Shown: positions 8,221-16,957 of the stretch, piece by piece
How the letters are laid out: each line of letters opens with the position of its first letter
How positions within the stretch are numbered: position 1 is the first letter of the stretch
Assembly (NCBI GenBank): GCA_944383785.1
Contig: CALWQV010000020.1
Coordinates: forward strand, 1-41,335
Reading direction: 5' to 3'
From: an uncultured Enterocloster sp.
GTDB taxonomy: Bacteria > Bacillota > Clostridia > Lachnospirales > Lachnospiraceae
Length of the DNA stretch: 41,335 nucleotides
The notes under the pieces: model-generated
The model's input: only the letters and a program-made list of their open reading frames with translations
Told to the model about the DNA's origin: nothing
Database searches by the model: none
Made by a program: the position numbers and the translations under genes

Positions 8221-10509
8221 TCAGCCGGTGGTGCGCTCAATGTCCAGCACACCCTCAATCTGACGGATTTTGTCAATCAGCCTATTCAGCTCTTCCATTC
8301 CGTGAATGTCAAAGGTCATGATAATCGTAGCCTTCCCCTGTTTGCTGGTCCTCACATTCATGGAGGTAATATCGATCTGCCGCTCTGTAAATACCTTGGA
8401 AATGTCCGCGAACATACCGATGCGGTTGTTGGCGAAAATCGTAATCTCAGTGGAATAGCGCTCCCCGCTGCTTCCATCCTCGGGAACCTGCCACTCCGCA
8501 TCGATCAGCCGGTTTCTCTCGTCCGCCGGCAGGTTGATAATGTTCACGCAATCCGTCCGGTGGATGGAAATGCCCCTTCCTCTAGTGACAAATCCTACGA
8601 TCTCATCACCCGGCACCGGGCTGCAGCAGCGGGAAAAACGCACCGCCAGGTCGTGAATCCCTTTCACAACGATGCCGCTCTTAGAGCGGCCCGCCCTAGC
8701 GTTTAAGGAAGCGGTTCCCTGGGTGTCGGCAATGCCGCTTAGAACGTCCTCATCGGTGATCTCCCGCTTCAGCTTCTTAGCCCGCTCTTCCAGCATCTTA
8801 TTAACCACCTGGCCCTCTTTGAGACCGCCGTGGCCCACGGATGCCAGCACCGAATCCCAGTCCTTAAAGGCGTACCGGGACATTACCTTTTCCATATACT
8901 CCGGTTTATTAATGTCCGCCCAGTTGATACCCTTGGCCTTGCAGTAGCGGTCGATCACCTCGCGGCCTCGGATGATATTTTCCTCCTTCATCTCGGTCTT
9001 AAACCACTGGTTGATCTTGGTCTTGGCCTGGGTGCTCTTTACAATATTCAGCCAGTCCCGGCTGGGGCCCTTGGAGTTCTGGGAGGTAATCACCTCGATC
9101 TGGTCCCCGTTCTGGATCACATAGTCAATATTGACCAGCTTTCCGTTGACTCTGGCTCCCACCATCTTGTTGCCCACGGCGCTGTGGATGGAATAAGCAA
9201 AATCAATGGGCGTAGAACCGCTGGGCAGTGTCTTTACATCGCCGGAAGGAGTAAAGCAGTAAACGCTGTCGGAAAACAGATCCAGATCGCCCTTTACCAT
9301 GTTCAGGAACTCTTTGGAGTCGTCCGTCTCCCTCTGCCACTCCAGAATCTGGCGCAGCCAGCTTAACTTCTCCTCCTCGCTTCCCGCCGCTACGGCCCCG
9401 CTTCCGCTCTCCTTATACTTCCAGTGGGCGGCGATGCCGTATTCCGCCGTGCGGTGCATCTCGTAGGTGCGGATCTGAATCTCAAAGGGCTGTCCGGTAC
9501 TGCCGATCAGGGTAGTGTGAAGGGACTGATACATGTTGGGCTTTGGCATTGCGATGTAGTCCTTAAAGCGCCCCGGTATGGGCTTATACATTTCGTGGAT
9601 CACGCCCAGCGCCGCATAGCAGTCCTTCACCGTCTCCACCATAATCCGCACCGCGAACAGGTCGTAAATCTGATCCAGGGTCTTATTCTGCTTCACCATC
9701 TTTTTATAGATGCTGAAGAAATGCTTCACCCGTCCTCCCACCGTAGCCTGGATGCCCGCCTCCTCCATGTGCCTCTTCACCTCGTCTACAATGGACTGGA
9801 CAAATGCCTCCCTGGCATCCTTTTTTAAATGGACTTTCTCCACCAGATCGTAATAAACCTCCGGCTTCAAAAACTTTAAAGAAAGGTCGTCCAGCTCGAT
9901 CTTGATCTTGGAAATACCAAGACGATCCGCGATGGGCGCGTAGATCTCCATGGTCTCCCTGGCCTTCTCCTTCTGTTTCTCCGGCTTCCAGAACTGGCCG
10001 GTGCGCATGTTGTGCAGGCGATCCGCCAGCTTAATGATAATCACCCGGATATCCTTGGCCATAGCCAAAAACATCTTGCGCAGGTTCTCCGCCTGAATCT
10101 CCACTTTATCCTTATCCCAGTTTAACTGGGTCAGCTTCGTAACGCCGTCTACCAGAAAGGACACCTCGGAGCCAAACTCCCTCGTCAGGTCGTCCAGACT
10201 CATCACCGTATCCTCCACCACATCGTGGAGCAGACCTGCCTCAATCGTCTCCTTATCCATCTCCAGGTCCGCCAGGATAATCGCCACGCACAGCGGATGG
10301 ATGATGTAGGGCTCCCCGGATTTGCGCTTCTGGTCCTTGTGGGCTTCTGTGGCAACCTTGTACGCCTTTTCGATCATGGTAATATCATCCGAAGGATGAT
10401 ATCTGCGGATGGTCTGAATCAGGTCCTGGTAGAGCACCTCCGGGCTTGTAAAGCTGGCCGGAGCCTCCAGTTCAATATCCAGTTTTTCTTTTGTCGCCTC
10501 ATTTGCCAT
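8221..10509 (-). CDS. relA: RelA/SpoT bifunctional (p)ppGpp synthetase/hydrolase
   Basis: The 762-residue Rel enzyme makes and degrades the stringent-response alarmone (p)ppGpp. The N-terminal HD hydrolase domain has the catalytic pair in GLLHDVVEDT (H95-D96), which is intact, so hydrolysis is expected. The synthetase domain includes RFKDYIAMPKPNMYQSLHTT. A TGS domain (KTLPSGSTPIDFAYSIHSAV), the zinc-finger/RIS region with RFSRCCSPVPGDEIVG, and a C-terminal ACT domain (ITIFANNRIGMFADISKVF) follow. It is first in its operon, with a promoter at 10556-10584 and AAGGTGA before the ATG at 10509. Confidence 0.97.
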   Translation of the reverse strand: MANEATKEKLDIELEAPASFTSPEVLYQDLIQTIRRYHPSDDITMIEKAYKVATEAHKDQKRKSGEPYIIHPLCVAIILADLEMDKETIEAGLLHDVVEDTVMSLDDLTREFGSEVSFLVDGVTKLTQLNWDKDKVEIQAENLRKMFLAMAKDIRVIIIKLADRLHNMRTGQFWKPEKQKEKARETMEIYAPIADRLGISKIKIELDDLSLKFLKPEVYYDLVEKVHLKKDAREAFVQSIVDEVKRHMEEAGIQATVGGRVKHFFSIYKKMVKQNKTLDQIYDLFAVRIMVETVKDCYAALGVIHEMYKPIPGRFKDYIAMPKPNMYQSLHTTLIGSTGQPFEIQIRTYEMHRTAEYGIAAHWKYKESGSGAVAAGSEEEKLSWLRQILEWQRETDDSKEFLNMVKGDLDLFSDSVYCFTPSGDVKTLPSGSTPIDFAYSIHSAVGNKMVGARVNGKLVNIDYVIQNGDQIEVITSQNSKGPSRDWLNIVKSTQAKTKINQWFKTEMKEENIIRGREVIDRYCKAKGINWADINKPEYMEKVMSRYAFKDWDSVLASVGHGGLKEGQVVNKMLEERAKKLKREITDEDVLSGIADTQGTASLNARAGRSKSGIVVKGIHDLAVRFSRCCSPVPGDEIVGFVTRGRGISIHRTDCVNIINLPADERNRLIDAEWQVPEDGSSGERYSTEITIFANNRIGMFADISKVFTERQIDITSMNVRTSKQGKATIIMTFDIHGMEELNRLIDKIRQIEGVLDIERTTG

Positions 10510-10555
10510 AAATGGTCACCTTTTTTCATTAATCTCAAACGGTAGTCATTTAACA

Positions 10556-10584
10556 ATTATAATTTTAAATAGACGAAAAAGCAA
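10556..10584 (-). promoter_or_regulatory. Sigma-A-type promoter for relA-MBL-hemZ
   Basis: On the minus strand TTGCTT (10579-10584), a 17-base spacer and a perfect TATAAT (10556-10561) precede relA by about 45 bases. Confidence 0.65.
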
Positions 10585-10608
10585 GGGGTTTGACGGGGCA
10601 ATCTGCCG

Positions 10609-12201
10609 TCAATCTACTCTCTCCGCAAAGCCAAATGCACTATTTGTGCCTAATGCGGAATGCAGACCGACTAAATAATAGCGTCCCTGATTAACCAGAA
10701 ATCGCGCTTCACCCTTGTAGCGCCTCTCTCCAATTTTATAAAAGACCTCATATTCTTCATAAGTATCCGCTCCATAATTCGAGGCCTGAATGGAAAAACT
10801 TTGCTGCACCTTTGAATCATATTGAAGCTCCGGATTAACAAGCCGTAAACCTGCTAATTCTAAATCTTTTATTATGGACAAATCATATTCTCTCAGCAAA
10901 GCCAATGCCTGATCCCCAGTCCAAATCCTCCCCCCTTCCTCCAGAATCTCGTCTTTTGCAGCGAAGCTAAAAACAAATCGGTATATTTCAGGAAGCCGAG
11001 CATTTTCATAAGTAAAGGCGTTAAACTTCCGATTCGCCTCTGAATCGCCGGGAACACGTATCCCGTTCGCTGAATCCCATATTGTTGTCCGCTCCATCCA
11101 TCTCTTTAAATCAAAGCTCTCTGCTATGGATTCTGCTGAAAATACTTCCAAAGCCCTGTAGTAATCTAAATCTCTCAGGGCCGATCCGAAAGCTTCCATT
11201 GCCATTTCCGGGCTGTCAAATCCATTCTCAAAGGGGCTGCTCTCTTTGTTCACACCGTTCTTTTTTAACCCCCCTGGATTTTCGTTTATTAAAAAGCTTG
11301 TATCATCGAACTCCTTTTCCACATAAGCATTCGCTTGTGTTCCCAGAAGAACAGAGTTCAATTGCCATAGATAATATCGGTCTCCATAGACAATGAATCT
11401 CAAGCCACCGGAATAGAGTCTATTTCCGATTCTATATTCAATCGAATATTCTTCAAACATATCCGCACCGTATATACGGGCCGTTCTTGCAAAATTATTC
11501 TGTACTTCCTCTGAATTTTGAAAATCCGAATCCGCAAGCTGCATATTTTCAATCTCAAGAGTCTTAATTCCTGCCAAGCTGCATCTCTCAACCAAAGGGA
11601 GCGCCTCGCTTGCGCGAAGGCTCTTACCCTCTAATAGCTTATCGTCTGCGAAAAAACTAAAGGCCCAGTTTGCAATCTCTTTCCGCACAGCTCCTTCATA
11701 TACCATCTCATTCAATCGTATATTATACTCGGAAGTACTGGGAACCAACATATTATTGGATACCAATGACCACGCTAAATATTGAGACATGTCATACTCA
11801 AAATCATAGTATTCTGACGCACGACGGATCGGAAATGCCTTAAGCATCTTTGCAAAATCCATATCCCGCGCGGTCTCTATAAAAAATTCCATCGCAGCTT
11901 GCGGGCTTTCAAATCCTTCTTCCGACTGAGCTTTCTGAAAGACCTCCTTTTTTTCCTTTTGGCTGTTCTTTCGACTTTCCTTGTTTTGCTCAATCCCCTT
12001 ACTTTGATCGAAAATTTTCCCTGTCCCCAGCCCCCACGTAAACGCCGCCCCCAAAATAACGGCGCAAACAAGAGCCAGTCCAAACAAAACGCCCCATCCA
12101 GCGCTTCTTTTACGTCGCCTTTTTTGTCCTGTGCCATTCCCACAATATGGGCAGAACTCAGCTCTATGGTCGATCTCCCTGCCGCATTTCCTGCAAAACA
12201 T
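10609..12201 (-). CDS. Zinc-ribbon membrane protein with a duplicated extracytoplasmic domain, function unknown
   Basis: The 530-residue protein opens with a zinc ribbon, C3-x2-C6 ... C17-x2-C20. A basic stretch and one membrane helix (about 35-57) follow, then a charged linker rich in K, E and Q (about 62-95). Two tandem copies of one domain make up the rest. Copy 1 (about 97-300) begins FESPQAAMEFF; copy 2 (about 329-530) begins FDSPEMAMEAF. Both end in a conserved pattern of YGAD-x-(F/Y)EEY followed by two aromatic-rich strands. The copies are clearly homologous but diverged. This resembles other zinc-ribbon anchored proteins of Firmicutes; I cannot name the repeated domain. It stands alone with its own weak promoter, and the start is supported by a G-rich site (AAGGGGGG) upstream. 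Confidence 0.75.
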   Translation of the reverse strand: MFCRKCGREIDHRAEFCPYCGNGTGQKRRRKRSAGWGVLFGLALVCAVILGAAFTWGLGTGKIFDQSKGIEQNKESRKNSQKEKKEVFQKAQSEEGFESPQAAMEFFIETARDMDFAKMLKAFPIRRASEYYDFEYDMSQYLAWSLVSNNMLVPSTSEYNIRLNEMVYEGAVRKEIANWAFSFFADDKLLEGKSLRASEALPLVERCSLAGIKTLEIENMQLADSDFQNSEEVQNNFARTARIYGADMFEEYSIEYRIGNRLYSGGLRFIVYGDRYYLWQLNSVLLGTQANAYVEKEFDDTSFLINENPGGLKKNGVNKESSPFENGFDSPEMAMEAFGSALRDLDYYRALEVFSAESIAESFDLKRWMERTTIWDSANGIRVPGDSEANRKFNAFTYENARLPEIYRFVFSFAAKDEILEEGGRIWTGDQALALLREYDLSIIKDLELAGLRLVNPELQYDSKVQQSFSIQASNYGADTYEEYEVFYKIGERRYKGEARFLVNQGRYYLVGLHSALGTNSAFGFAERVD

Positions 12202-12320
12202 TTTGTACTTCCCCCCTTGCGCTGTAACTCAAGCAGCATTTCCATAGTAATGGGTTACATCTGCTTCCCTTGTCTTTATTTTTTCCAAAACAATATAAAT
12301 TTTATCCCATCCGCACTTGT

Positions 12321-12349
12321 AGTATACCATATCATATTTACATCCGAAA
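12321..12349 (-). promoter_or_regulatory. Possible promoter for the zinc-ribbon protein gene
   Basis: On the minus strand TATACT (12321-12326) lies 17 bases after TTTCGG (12344-12349). The -35 match is poor, so this rests mainly on the -10 box and the spacing. Nothing else is seen in 12202-12390. Confidence 0.35.
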
Positions 12350-12393
12350 TCATAATTTAAGGTGTCGAAAGAATATCTGTCTTAAAAATAAAA

Positions 12394-12429
12394 ACGGGCG
12401 TCCAGCCGCAAGAAGCAGCCAGCGCCCGT
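12394..12429 (-). terminator. Terminator of the DeoR-family regulator gene
   Basis: On the minus strand ACGGGCG pairs with CGCCCGT around a 22-base loop and is followed by TTTTATTTTTA. It lies about 20 bases past the stop codon at 12448. Confidence 0.75.
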
Positions 12430-12447
12430 CCGACCTATTCAATTAGA

Positions 12448-13263
12448 TTACCCCAAAGCCGCCGTCTCCGCTGCCGGATACGCCGTCTGTCTCTGAGGCG
12501 ACGAGAGAATCTTAACTCCGATATCATTCCAGGCTTTCGCCTCCTTGGCCGGCACATTCCAGTCCGTAAACACATAACTGACCTGCCTAGCGCTGCAGAC
12601 CCGGTTAAAGGCCACCTCCTGAAACTTGCTAAATTCGCATAAAAGCATAATCGTATGGCCGATTTCCACCATTTTCCGCAGGGTTGCGGCCTCTTCCGTA
12701 TTGTATTCCGTTACCCCATCTGCCATGGAAATGCCATCGACGCTGAGGATTGTCTTATCCACCCTAAAATTTCCAATGCACTCGTTGCACATACTGCCGA
12801 TCAGGCTTTTATTATGCTTTCTCAAATATCCGGAGGACACATAAACCTGGTTGCTTTCATTTTCGCTCAAAATCATGGCAATGTCCGGGGAATTGGTCAC
12901 CACCGTCAGGCCGTTTCGAACGTTCTGCATGCATTTGGCCAAAGCCAGCGTGGCCGCTCCGTTGTTCATGGCAATGGCGTCTCCGTCGTTAATATACTCC
13001 AGCGCAATCCTTGCGATCGCATATTTTCCCTGCTGGTTGTTGGCCATCTTCTTTTCAAATTCCAACTCCTTGGCACGGGTGGTGTTGTAGACTGCCCCGC
13101 CTCTTATCTTCTTAACAGATGAATTTCTCTCCAGCTCCAGCAAATCCCGCCGGATCGTTTCAAGAGAAACGTCAAACATAGCTGCCAGCTGCTCGGCTTT
13201 CGCATATTTCGCCTCCGCCAGGTATTGGGCGATTTGTTTCTGACGTGAATTTAGCATACTCAT
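12448..13263 (-). CDS. DeoR/GlpR-family transcriptional regulator
   Basis: The 271-residue protein has an N-terminal DeoR-type helix-turn-helix (about 1-60). This reads SRQKQIAQYLAEAKYAKAEQLA, then SLETIRRDLLELE and the wing KIRGGAV. A C-terminal DeoRC sugar-phosphate sensor domain follows, with GDAIAMNNGAATLALA and the later VDGIS and CEFSKF regions. Such proteins usually repress carbohydrate operons in response to a phosphorylated sugar. Its ATG overlaps the stop codon of the preceding reductase remnant (ATGA at 13260-13263), so it was once translationally coupled to that enzyme. That partner is now truncated and no sugar genes are adjacent, so its target is unknown. A second Met at codon 3 is an alternative start. 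Confidence 0.88.
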   Translation of the reverse strand: MSMLNSRQKQIAQYLAEAKYAKAEQLAAMFDVSLETIRRDLLELERNSSVKKIRGGAVYNTTRAKELEFEKKMANNQQGKYAIARIALEYINDGDAIAMNNGAATLALAKCMQNVRNGLTVVTNSPDIAMILSENESNQVYVSSGYLRKHNKSLIGSMCNECIGNFRVDKTILSVDGISMADGVTEYNTEEAATLRKMVEIGHTIMLLCEFSKFQEVAFNRVCSARQVSYVFTDWNVPAKEAKAWNDIGVKILSSPQRQTAYPAAETAALG

Positions 13264-13724
13264 ACTGTCCTGTTCTCCATACTGTGAACCAATTCCACCG
13301 CCATCTCATGATAGGGCACATCCATCCCCAGCCTGCGGGCCGCCTCTACCACTGCCCCGCTGATGGTGTCCACCTCCGTCCTTCTTCCGTCACGCAGGTC
13401 CGCACGGATGGAGGTGCAGCCTTTGGGATTCTTAAGGGACGTCTCCCTTACCTCTCTTGCGATCTCTTCCTCATCAAACCCCAGCCCTTGCCGGTTGGCT
13501 ACCTCCACTGCCTCGTGGATCAGCCTTCCCGTCACCTTCCAGGCATGCTCATCCTCCGCGATAAAGCCCATATCCACCTGCAAAATCCCCGTCAGCACGC
13601 TTAAAGATACGTTGGTAAACAGCTTATGCCACACCAGCTTTTGGATTTGCTCGTGGATTTTTACCTGGAACCCGCAGGCAGCAAAGATTTTTCCATGACT
13701 CCTAAATTGTTCTTCACATGGTAT
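13260..13724 (-). pseudogene. Ketopantoate reductase-family (ApbA/PanE) C-terminal remnant
   Basis: The open frame encodes only the helical C-terminal domain of a ketopantoate reductase-like enzyme. Recognisable blocks are KIFAACGFQVKIHEQIQKLV, WHKLFTNVSLSVLTG, and SIRADLRDGRRTEVDTISGA, the typical PanE C-terminal signature. The Rossmann NADPH-binding half (about 170 residues) is absent. Homology begins near 13690, and immediately upstream lies a Fic fragment in another frame, so a deletion or rearrangement joined the two. An internal ATG at 13634 could give a 124-residue product, but it would lack the cofactor site. The stop overlaps the start of the DeoR gene. Confidence 0.75.
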
Positions 13725-14004
13725 TCATCAAAAGCAGCATAGTACGCAGCCTGCCTGTACGGCCATTACCATCTATAAACGGATGAACACCTTCAAATTC
13801 GATATAGAACCGTGCAAGCCTGGGAATGATATGCTCGGTGCTGTTTCTATAAGCTTCCAACAACTGCTCCATTTTAGGTTGGATCCGATAAGGCTGCGCC
13901 GGTTTCTTCGCCTCTACCGGAATTATATTAGCATTTATCGGAATAATACAAAAATCCGGAAGATAACCTTCGTTATCTCCCGGACCATTATATTTCGCAA
14001 TTTT
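13714..14004 (-). pseudogene. Fic-domain protein fragment
   Basis: A 96-codon open stretch between in-frame stops (TAG at 14005-14007, TGA at 13714-13716) encodes the centre of a Fic protein. Its blocks are AKYNGPGDNEGYLPDF, KMEQLLEAYRNSTEHIIPRLARFY in part, and the complete Fic core motif HPFIDGNGRTGR. Fic enzymes transfer AMP or related groups from nucleotides to target proteins. Both the N-terminal part and the C-terminal helices after the core are missing, and there is no start codon with a ribosome site. The 3' end abuts the reductase remnant. I take it as a decayed gene whose core motif has not yet mutated. Confidence 0.72.
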
Positions 14005-14040
14005 CTAGCAATATTATTCCGGCATACATCGTTTCTGTTT

Positions 14041-14877
14041 TTACTTCTTAACTTTAATTCCAGCAGGGATGCCCACATCCATACTCCCAGACCGAAATCC
14101 CTCCAAATCCAGAGTTACATAAACAAAGCCCAGCCTTTTCAATTCGACAGTCAGTTCCCCGGCCTGCCGAAGGACATCCTGGAACCGTTCCCGGTCCGCC
14201 TCAATCCTAACCACATCCCCGTGAAGCCTCAGCCGCACATTTCCGCCAATCCTACTTCTTAAAATTTCTTCTCCGTCCTCAATCTTTTTCAAAACCTCAT
14301 AATCCAGCGGCGTACCATAGGGCAGTCGGGTCGCCATGCAGGGCGTAGACGGCCTGTAGGCCACGGAAATTCCCAGCCGGTCCGCCAGCCTGCGGACCTC
14401 TTCCTTTGTCAGGCCCGCCTCCGCTAGAGGACTGCGGATTCCCAGCTCCTGCACCGCCTGGATTCCCGGGCGGTGCGCATGAAGGTCGTCCTCGTTAGTT
14501 CCCTCCGCTAAAGCACTTACGCCCTTTTCCTTTGCGAATTTCTTCAGCGAGAGAAACAGATGCTTCTTACATAGATAACAGCGATTCACCGGATTATGGC
14601 GGATTTCCTCCATCTCAAGCTCGTCCACTGGAAGAATCACATGGATTCCCCCCAGCTCTTTTGCCGCCTGTTTGGCATTTTCCAGATCGCAGGAAGGGTG
14701 AAGACGGCTGTCAAACGTCACCGCCCACACCCGGCTTCCCTTCGCCGCCGCCCGGTCCGCCGCCATTTTAAGGAGCAGGCTGCTGTCCACCCCGCCGGAA
14801 AAAGCCAGGCAAAGATCCCCCACCGTCAACTCATCCATAATCTGGCCAAGGGCCGCCTCTTTTCCAGTTTTGCTCAC
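14041..14877 (-). CDS. larE: LarE, pyridinium-3,5-biscarboxylate mononucleotide sulfurtransferase
   Basis: LarE adenylates and thiolates the nicotinate-derived precursor of the nickel-pincer nucleotide cofactor. The 278-residue protein has the PP-loop SGGVDSS (27-33). Three cysteines stand at positions expected for the iron-sulfur class of LarE: C100-x2-C103 in NRCYLCKKH and C180 in STPCMATR. The L. plantarum enzyme instead uses a single sacrificial cysteine. I chose the GTG at 14877 over the in-frame ATG at 14901. It overlaps the larC stop as GTGA and has GGGGAGG seven bases upstream, which indicates translational coupling. Length and motifs are otherwise normal. Confidence 0.9.
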   Translation of the reverse strand: MSKTGKEAALGQIMDELTVGDLCLAFSGGVDSSLLLKMAADRAAAKGSRVWAVTFDSRLHPSCDLENAKQAAKELGGIHVILPVDELEMEEIRHNPVNRCYLCKKHLFLSLKKFAKEKGVSALAEGTNEDDLHAHRPGIQAVQELGIRSPLAEAGLTKEEVRRLADRLGISVAYRPSTPCMATRLPYGTPLDYEVLKKIEDGEEILRSRIGGNVRLRLHGDVVRIEADRERFQDVLRQAGELTVELKRLGFVYVTLDLEGFRSGSMDVGIPAGIKVKK

Positions 14878-16169
14878 GCCTGTTCCTCCCCTGCCTTCCA
14901 CACTGCCCGGTATACCTGCTCGTAGGGCAGACCCTGCTCCCGGCAGATTTTCCTCACGCTCTCATATTCCGGGGCCACCCTGGTATAATCTCCTCGGCGG
15001 CAGACTTTCGCCTGCGCCCCGCCCCAGGGAGTTTCCACCTGAATCTGGCTGCGCTCCAGCTCTGTCCGCTCCACCGGATAGCGCCGGATTCCGATGGTCG
15101 TTGTATTCAGGAAAATGCTTTCCTCTAATTTCTCCCGCTCTTCCTCCCGGCACAGAACCGACAGCAGCACCGCCGGGCGGTTCTTTTTCATGTAGATCGG
15201 CGTATGCCACACATCCTTCGCCCCCTGCTCCAGAAGCCGCTCCATTACAAAGCCCAGCGCCTCTCCGGAACAGTCGTCAATATTGCTCTCCAGCACCCAA
15301 AGCGAATCCTGTCTATTTCCATCCGGTTCCAGGATCATGGCCCTGAGAATGTTGGCATTGGCAAAATCTTTATTTCCCGCTCCAACTCCCACCTTGCGGA
15401 TCACGTATCCCTGGGGCAGCTCATCTCCGGAACTTAGGGCCGCCGCAATCGCAGCGCCAGTAGGCGTCACCATCTCGCCCTCATTGTCCGTCAGGCGCAG
15501 CTTCAGGCCGTGAGCCGCCGCGATTCCCGCCGTAGCCGGAACCGGAACCGGCATCACGCCGTGCTGGCAGCGGACGTAGCCTCTGCCCTCGGACAAGGGG
15601 GATACAATAACCCGGTCTGGCTGCAAATCATCCACCAGCACCGCCGTACTGATCATATCCACAATGGAGTCAATAGCTCCCACCTCGTGAAAATGTACCT
15701 GGTCAATGGGAAGGCCGTGAGCCTTGGCCTCCGCCTCCGCCACGATCAAAAACATTCTCCGGGCCAGCTTCTTCACCTGATCCTTCTCTTCCATGCGGTC
15801 AATAATCTGGTAGATATCATTCAGGTTCCGGTGAACATGGGGATGATGATGGCCCTCCTCCCCGTGGTGGTGATGGCAGTCGTCTTCCCCATGGTGGTGA
15901 TGATGCTCTTCCTCTTCATGGTGGTGGTGCTCCCCCTCATGGTGATGGTGCTCCTCATGGCCACCCTCATTCTCCAGATGCACGTCAAAATCATAGGCAT
16001 CGATGCCGCATTTTTTCTTTCTTCCAAAATGCAGATGGTACCCATCCACATGAAGGCTTTCCAGCGCCTTTTCCAAGCGCTGCCTGCTGGCACCCAAATC
16101 CAGAAGCGCCCCCACAGTCATATCGCCGCTGATTCCGGAATAACATTCCAAATATAAGATTTTCTCCAT
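14874..16169 (-). CDS. larC: LarC, nickel-insertion (cyclometallase) protein of the nickel-pincer cofactor pathway
   Basis: LarC inserts nickel into the bis-thiolated pyridinium nucleotide. The 431-residue protein starts MEKILYLECYSGISGDM, the family signature, and is one continuous frame. In Lactiplantibacillus plantarum the protein is encoded as larC1/larC2 joined by a programmed frameshift; no shift is needed here. An unusually long His/Glu-rich segment (residues about 71-113, 23 histidines) probably binds or stores Ni(II). After it come FHEVGAIDSIVDM and TPTGAAIAAAL, typical of the family core. It is second in larB-larC-larE, 15 bases after larB. Confidence 0.93.
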   Translation of the reverse strand: MEKILYLECYSGISGDMTVGALLDLGASRQRLEKALESLHVDGYHLHFGRKKKCGIDAYDFDVHLENEGGHEEHHHHEGEHHHHEEEEHHHHHGEDDCHHHHGEEGHHHPHVHRNLNDIYQIIDRMEEKDQVKKLARRMFLIVAEAEAKAHGLPIDQVHFHEVGAIDSIVDMISTAVLVDDLQPDRVIVSPLSEGRGYVRCQHGVMPVPVPATAGIAAAHGLKLRLTDNEGEMVTPTGAAIAAALSSGDELPQGYVIRKVGVGAGNKDFANANILRAMILEPDGNRQDSLWVLESNIDDCSGEALGFVMERLLEQGAKDVWHTPIYMKKNRPAVLLSVLCREEEREKLEESIFLNTTTIGIRRYPVERTELERSQIQVETPWGGAQAKVCRRGDYTRVAPEYESVRKICREQGLPYEQVYRAVWKAGEEQA

Positions 16170-16184
16170 CGATTTTTCCCTCCC

Positions 16185-16928
16185 TTATTTTAATGCCAGC
16201 CGGTTGATCTGCGTTGCCAGGTAACCGGCACCATATCCGTTATCAATATTCACCACGCTGATGCCGTTGGCGCAGGAATTTAACATCGTCAGCAGCGCTG
16301 AAAGCCCGTGAAAGCTGGCTCCGTATCCCACCGAGGTAGGCACAGCGATTACGGGATTTTCCACAAGCCCGGCCGCTACGGTTCCCAGGGCCCCTTCCAT
16401 GCCGGCCACCGCAACCACGCAGTTTGCCTTCTGAAAGCGCTCCCTCTGGCTCAAAAGCCGGTGAATCCCGGCCACGCCCACATCGTAGATCCGCTCCACA
16501 TAACAGCCGAAAAATTCCGCCGTCTGGGCCGCCTCCTCCGCCACCGGCACATCCGCCGTGCCTCCAGTCAGCACCGCCACGCAGCCCTCCAGCTTCTTCG
16601 CTTCCCTCTGGGCCTTGATGATATGGGAAATAGGATCGTAAACCGCCTCCGGCAGCAGTTCCTTCACCAGCTGGTACTGCTCCGCGCTCGCCCTGGTTCC
16701 CATCACTTCCCCGTTGCGCTCATACAACTCTTTAAAAATACGTCCCAGATATTCATCCGGCTTGCCCTGGCAGAACACTGTCTCCGGAAAACCGGAACGC
16801 AGCTTCCGGTGGTAATCCAGCTTCGCGTAGCCCAGATCCTTAAAAGGCAGATCCTTCAGCTCTGCCTCGGCCTCCTCCACCGTTATCGTTCCCCTTTGGA
16901 CCTGCAAAAGCATCTCCTTGATCTCCAT
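16185..16928 (-). CDS. larB: LarB, pyridinium-3,5-biscarboxylic acid mononucleotide synthase
   Basis: LarB carboxylates and hydrolyses nicotinic acid adenine dinucleotide, the first step to the nickel-pincer nucleotide. The C-terminal half is related to AIR carboxylase (PurE), visible as VLTGGTADVPVAEEAA, VAVAGMEGALGTVAAGLV and PTSVGYGASFHG. The start at 16928 (MEIKEMLLQV) is chosen because GGAGG lies seven bases upstream. An open frame continues to 17012 but runs through the leader hairpin, so it is unlikely to be translated. The product has 247 residues, normal for the family. It is first in larB-larC-larE. Confidence 0.93.
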   Translation of the reverse strand: MEIKEMLLQVQRGTITVEEAEAELKDLPFKDLGYAKLDYHRKLRSGFPETVFCQGKPDEYLGRIFKELYERNGEVMGTRASAEQYQLVKELLPEAVYDPISHIIKAQREAKKLEGCVAVLTGGTADVPVAEEAAQTAEFFGCYVERIYDVGVAGIHRLLSQRERFQKANCVVAVAGMEGALGTVAAGLVENPVIAVPTSVGYGASFHGLSALLTMLNSCANGISVVNIDNGYGAGYLATQINRLALK

Positions 16929-16957
16929 AATCAGCCTCCTAACTCTACCTGGAAAAA

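Noticed and set aside
14878-14901. ATG start for LarE eight codons upstream of the GTG
   Set aside because: The GTG overlaps the larC stop and has an ideal GGGGAGG; the upstream residues do not look like LarE.
15832-15960. Short repeats taken as a CRISPR or tandem array
   Set aside because: They are His and Glu codon runs inside larC in frame, with no regular spacers.
15510-16157. Long plus-strand open frame (215 codons) opposite larC
   Set aside because: It is the mirror of the His-rich and GC-biased larC coding sequence, has no ribosome site, and resembles no protein.
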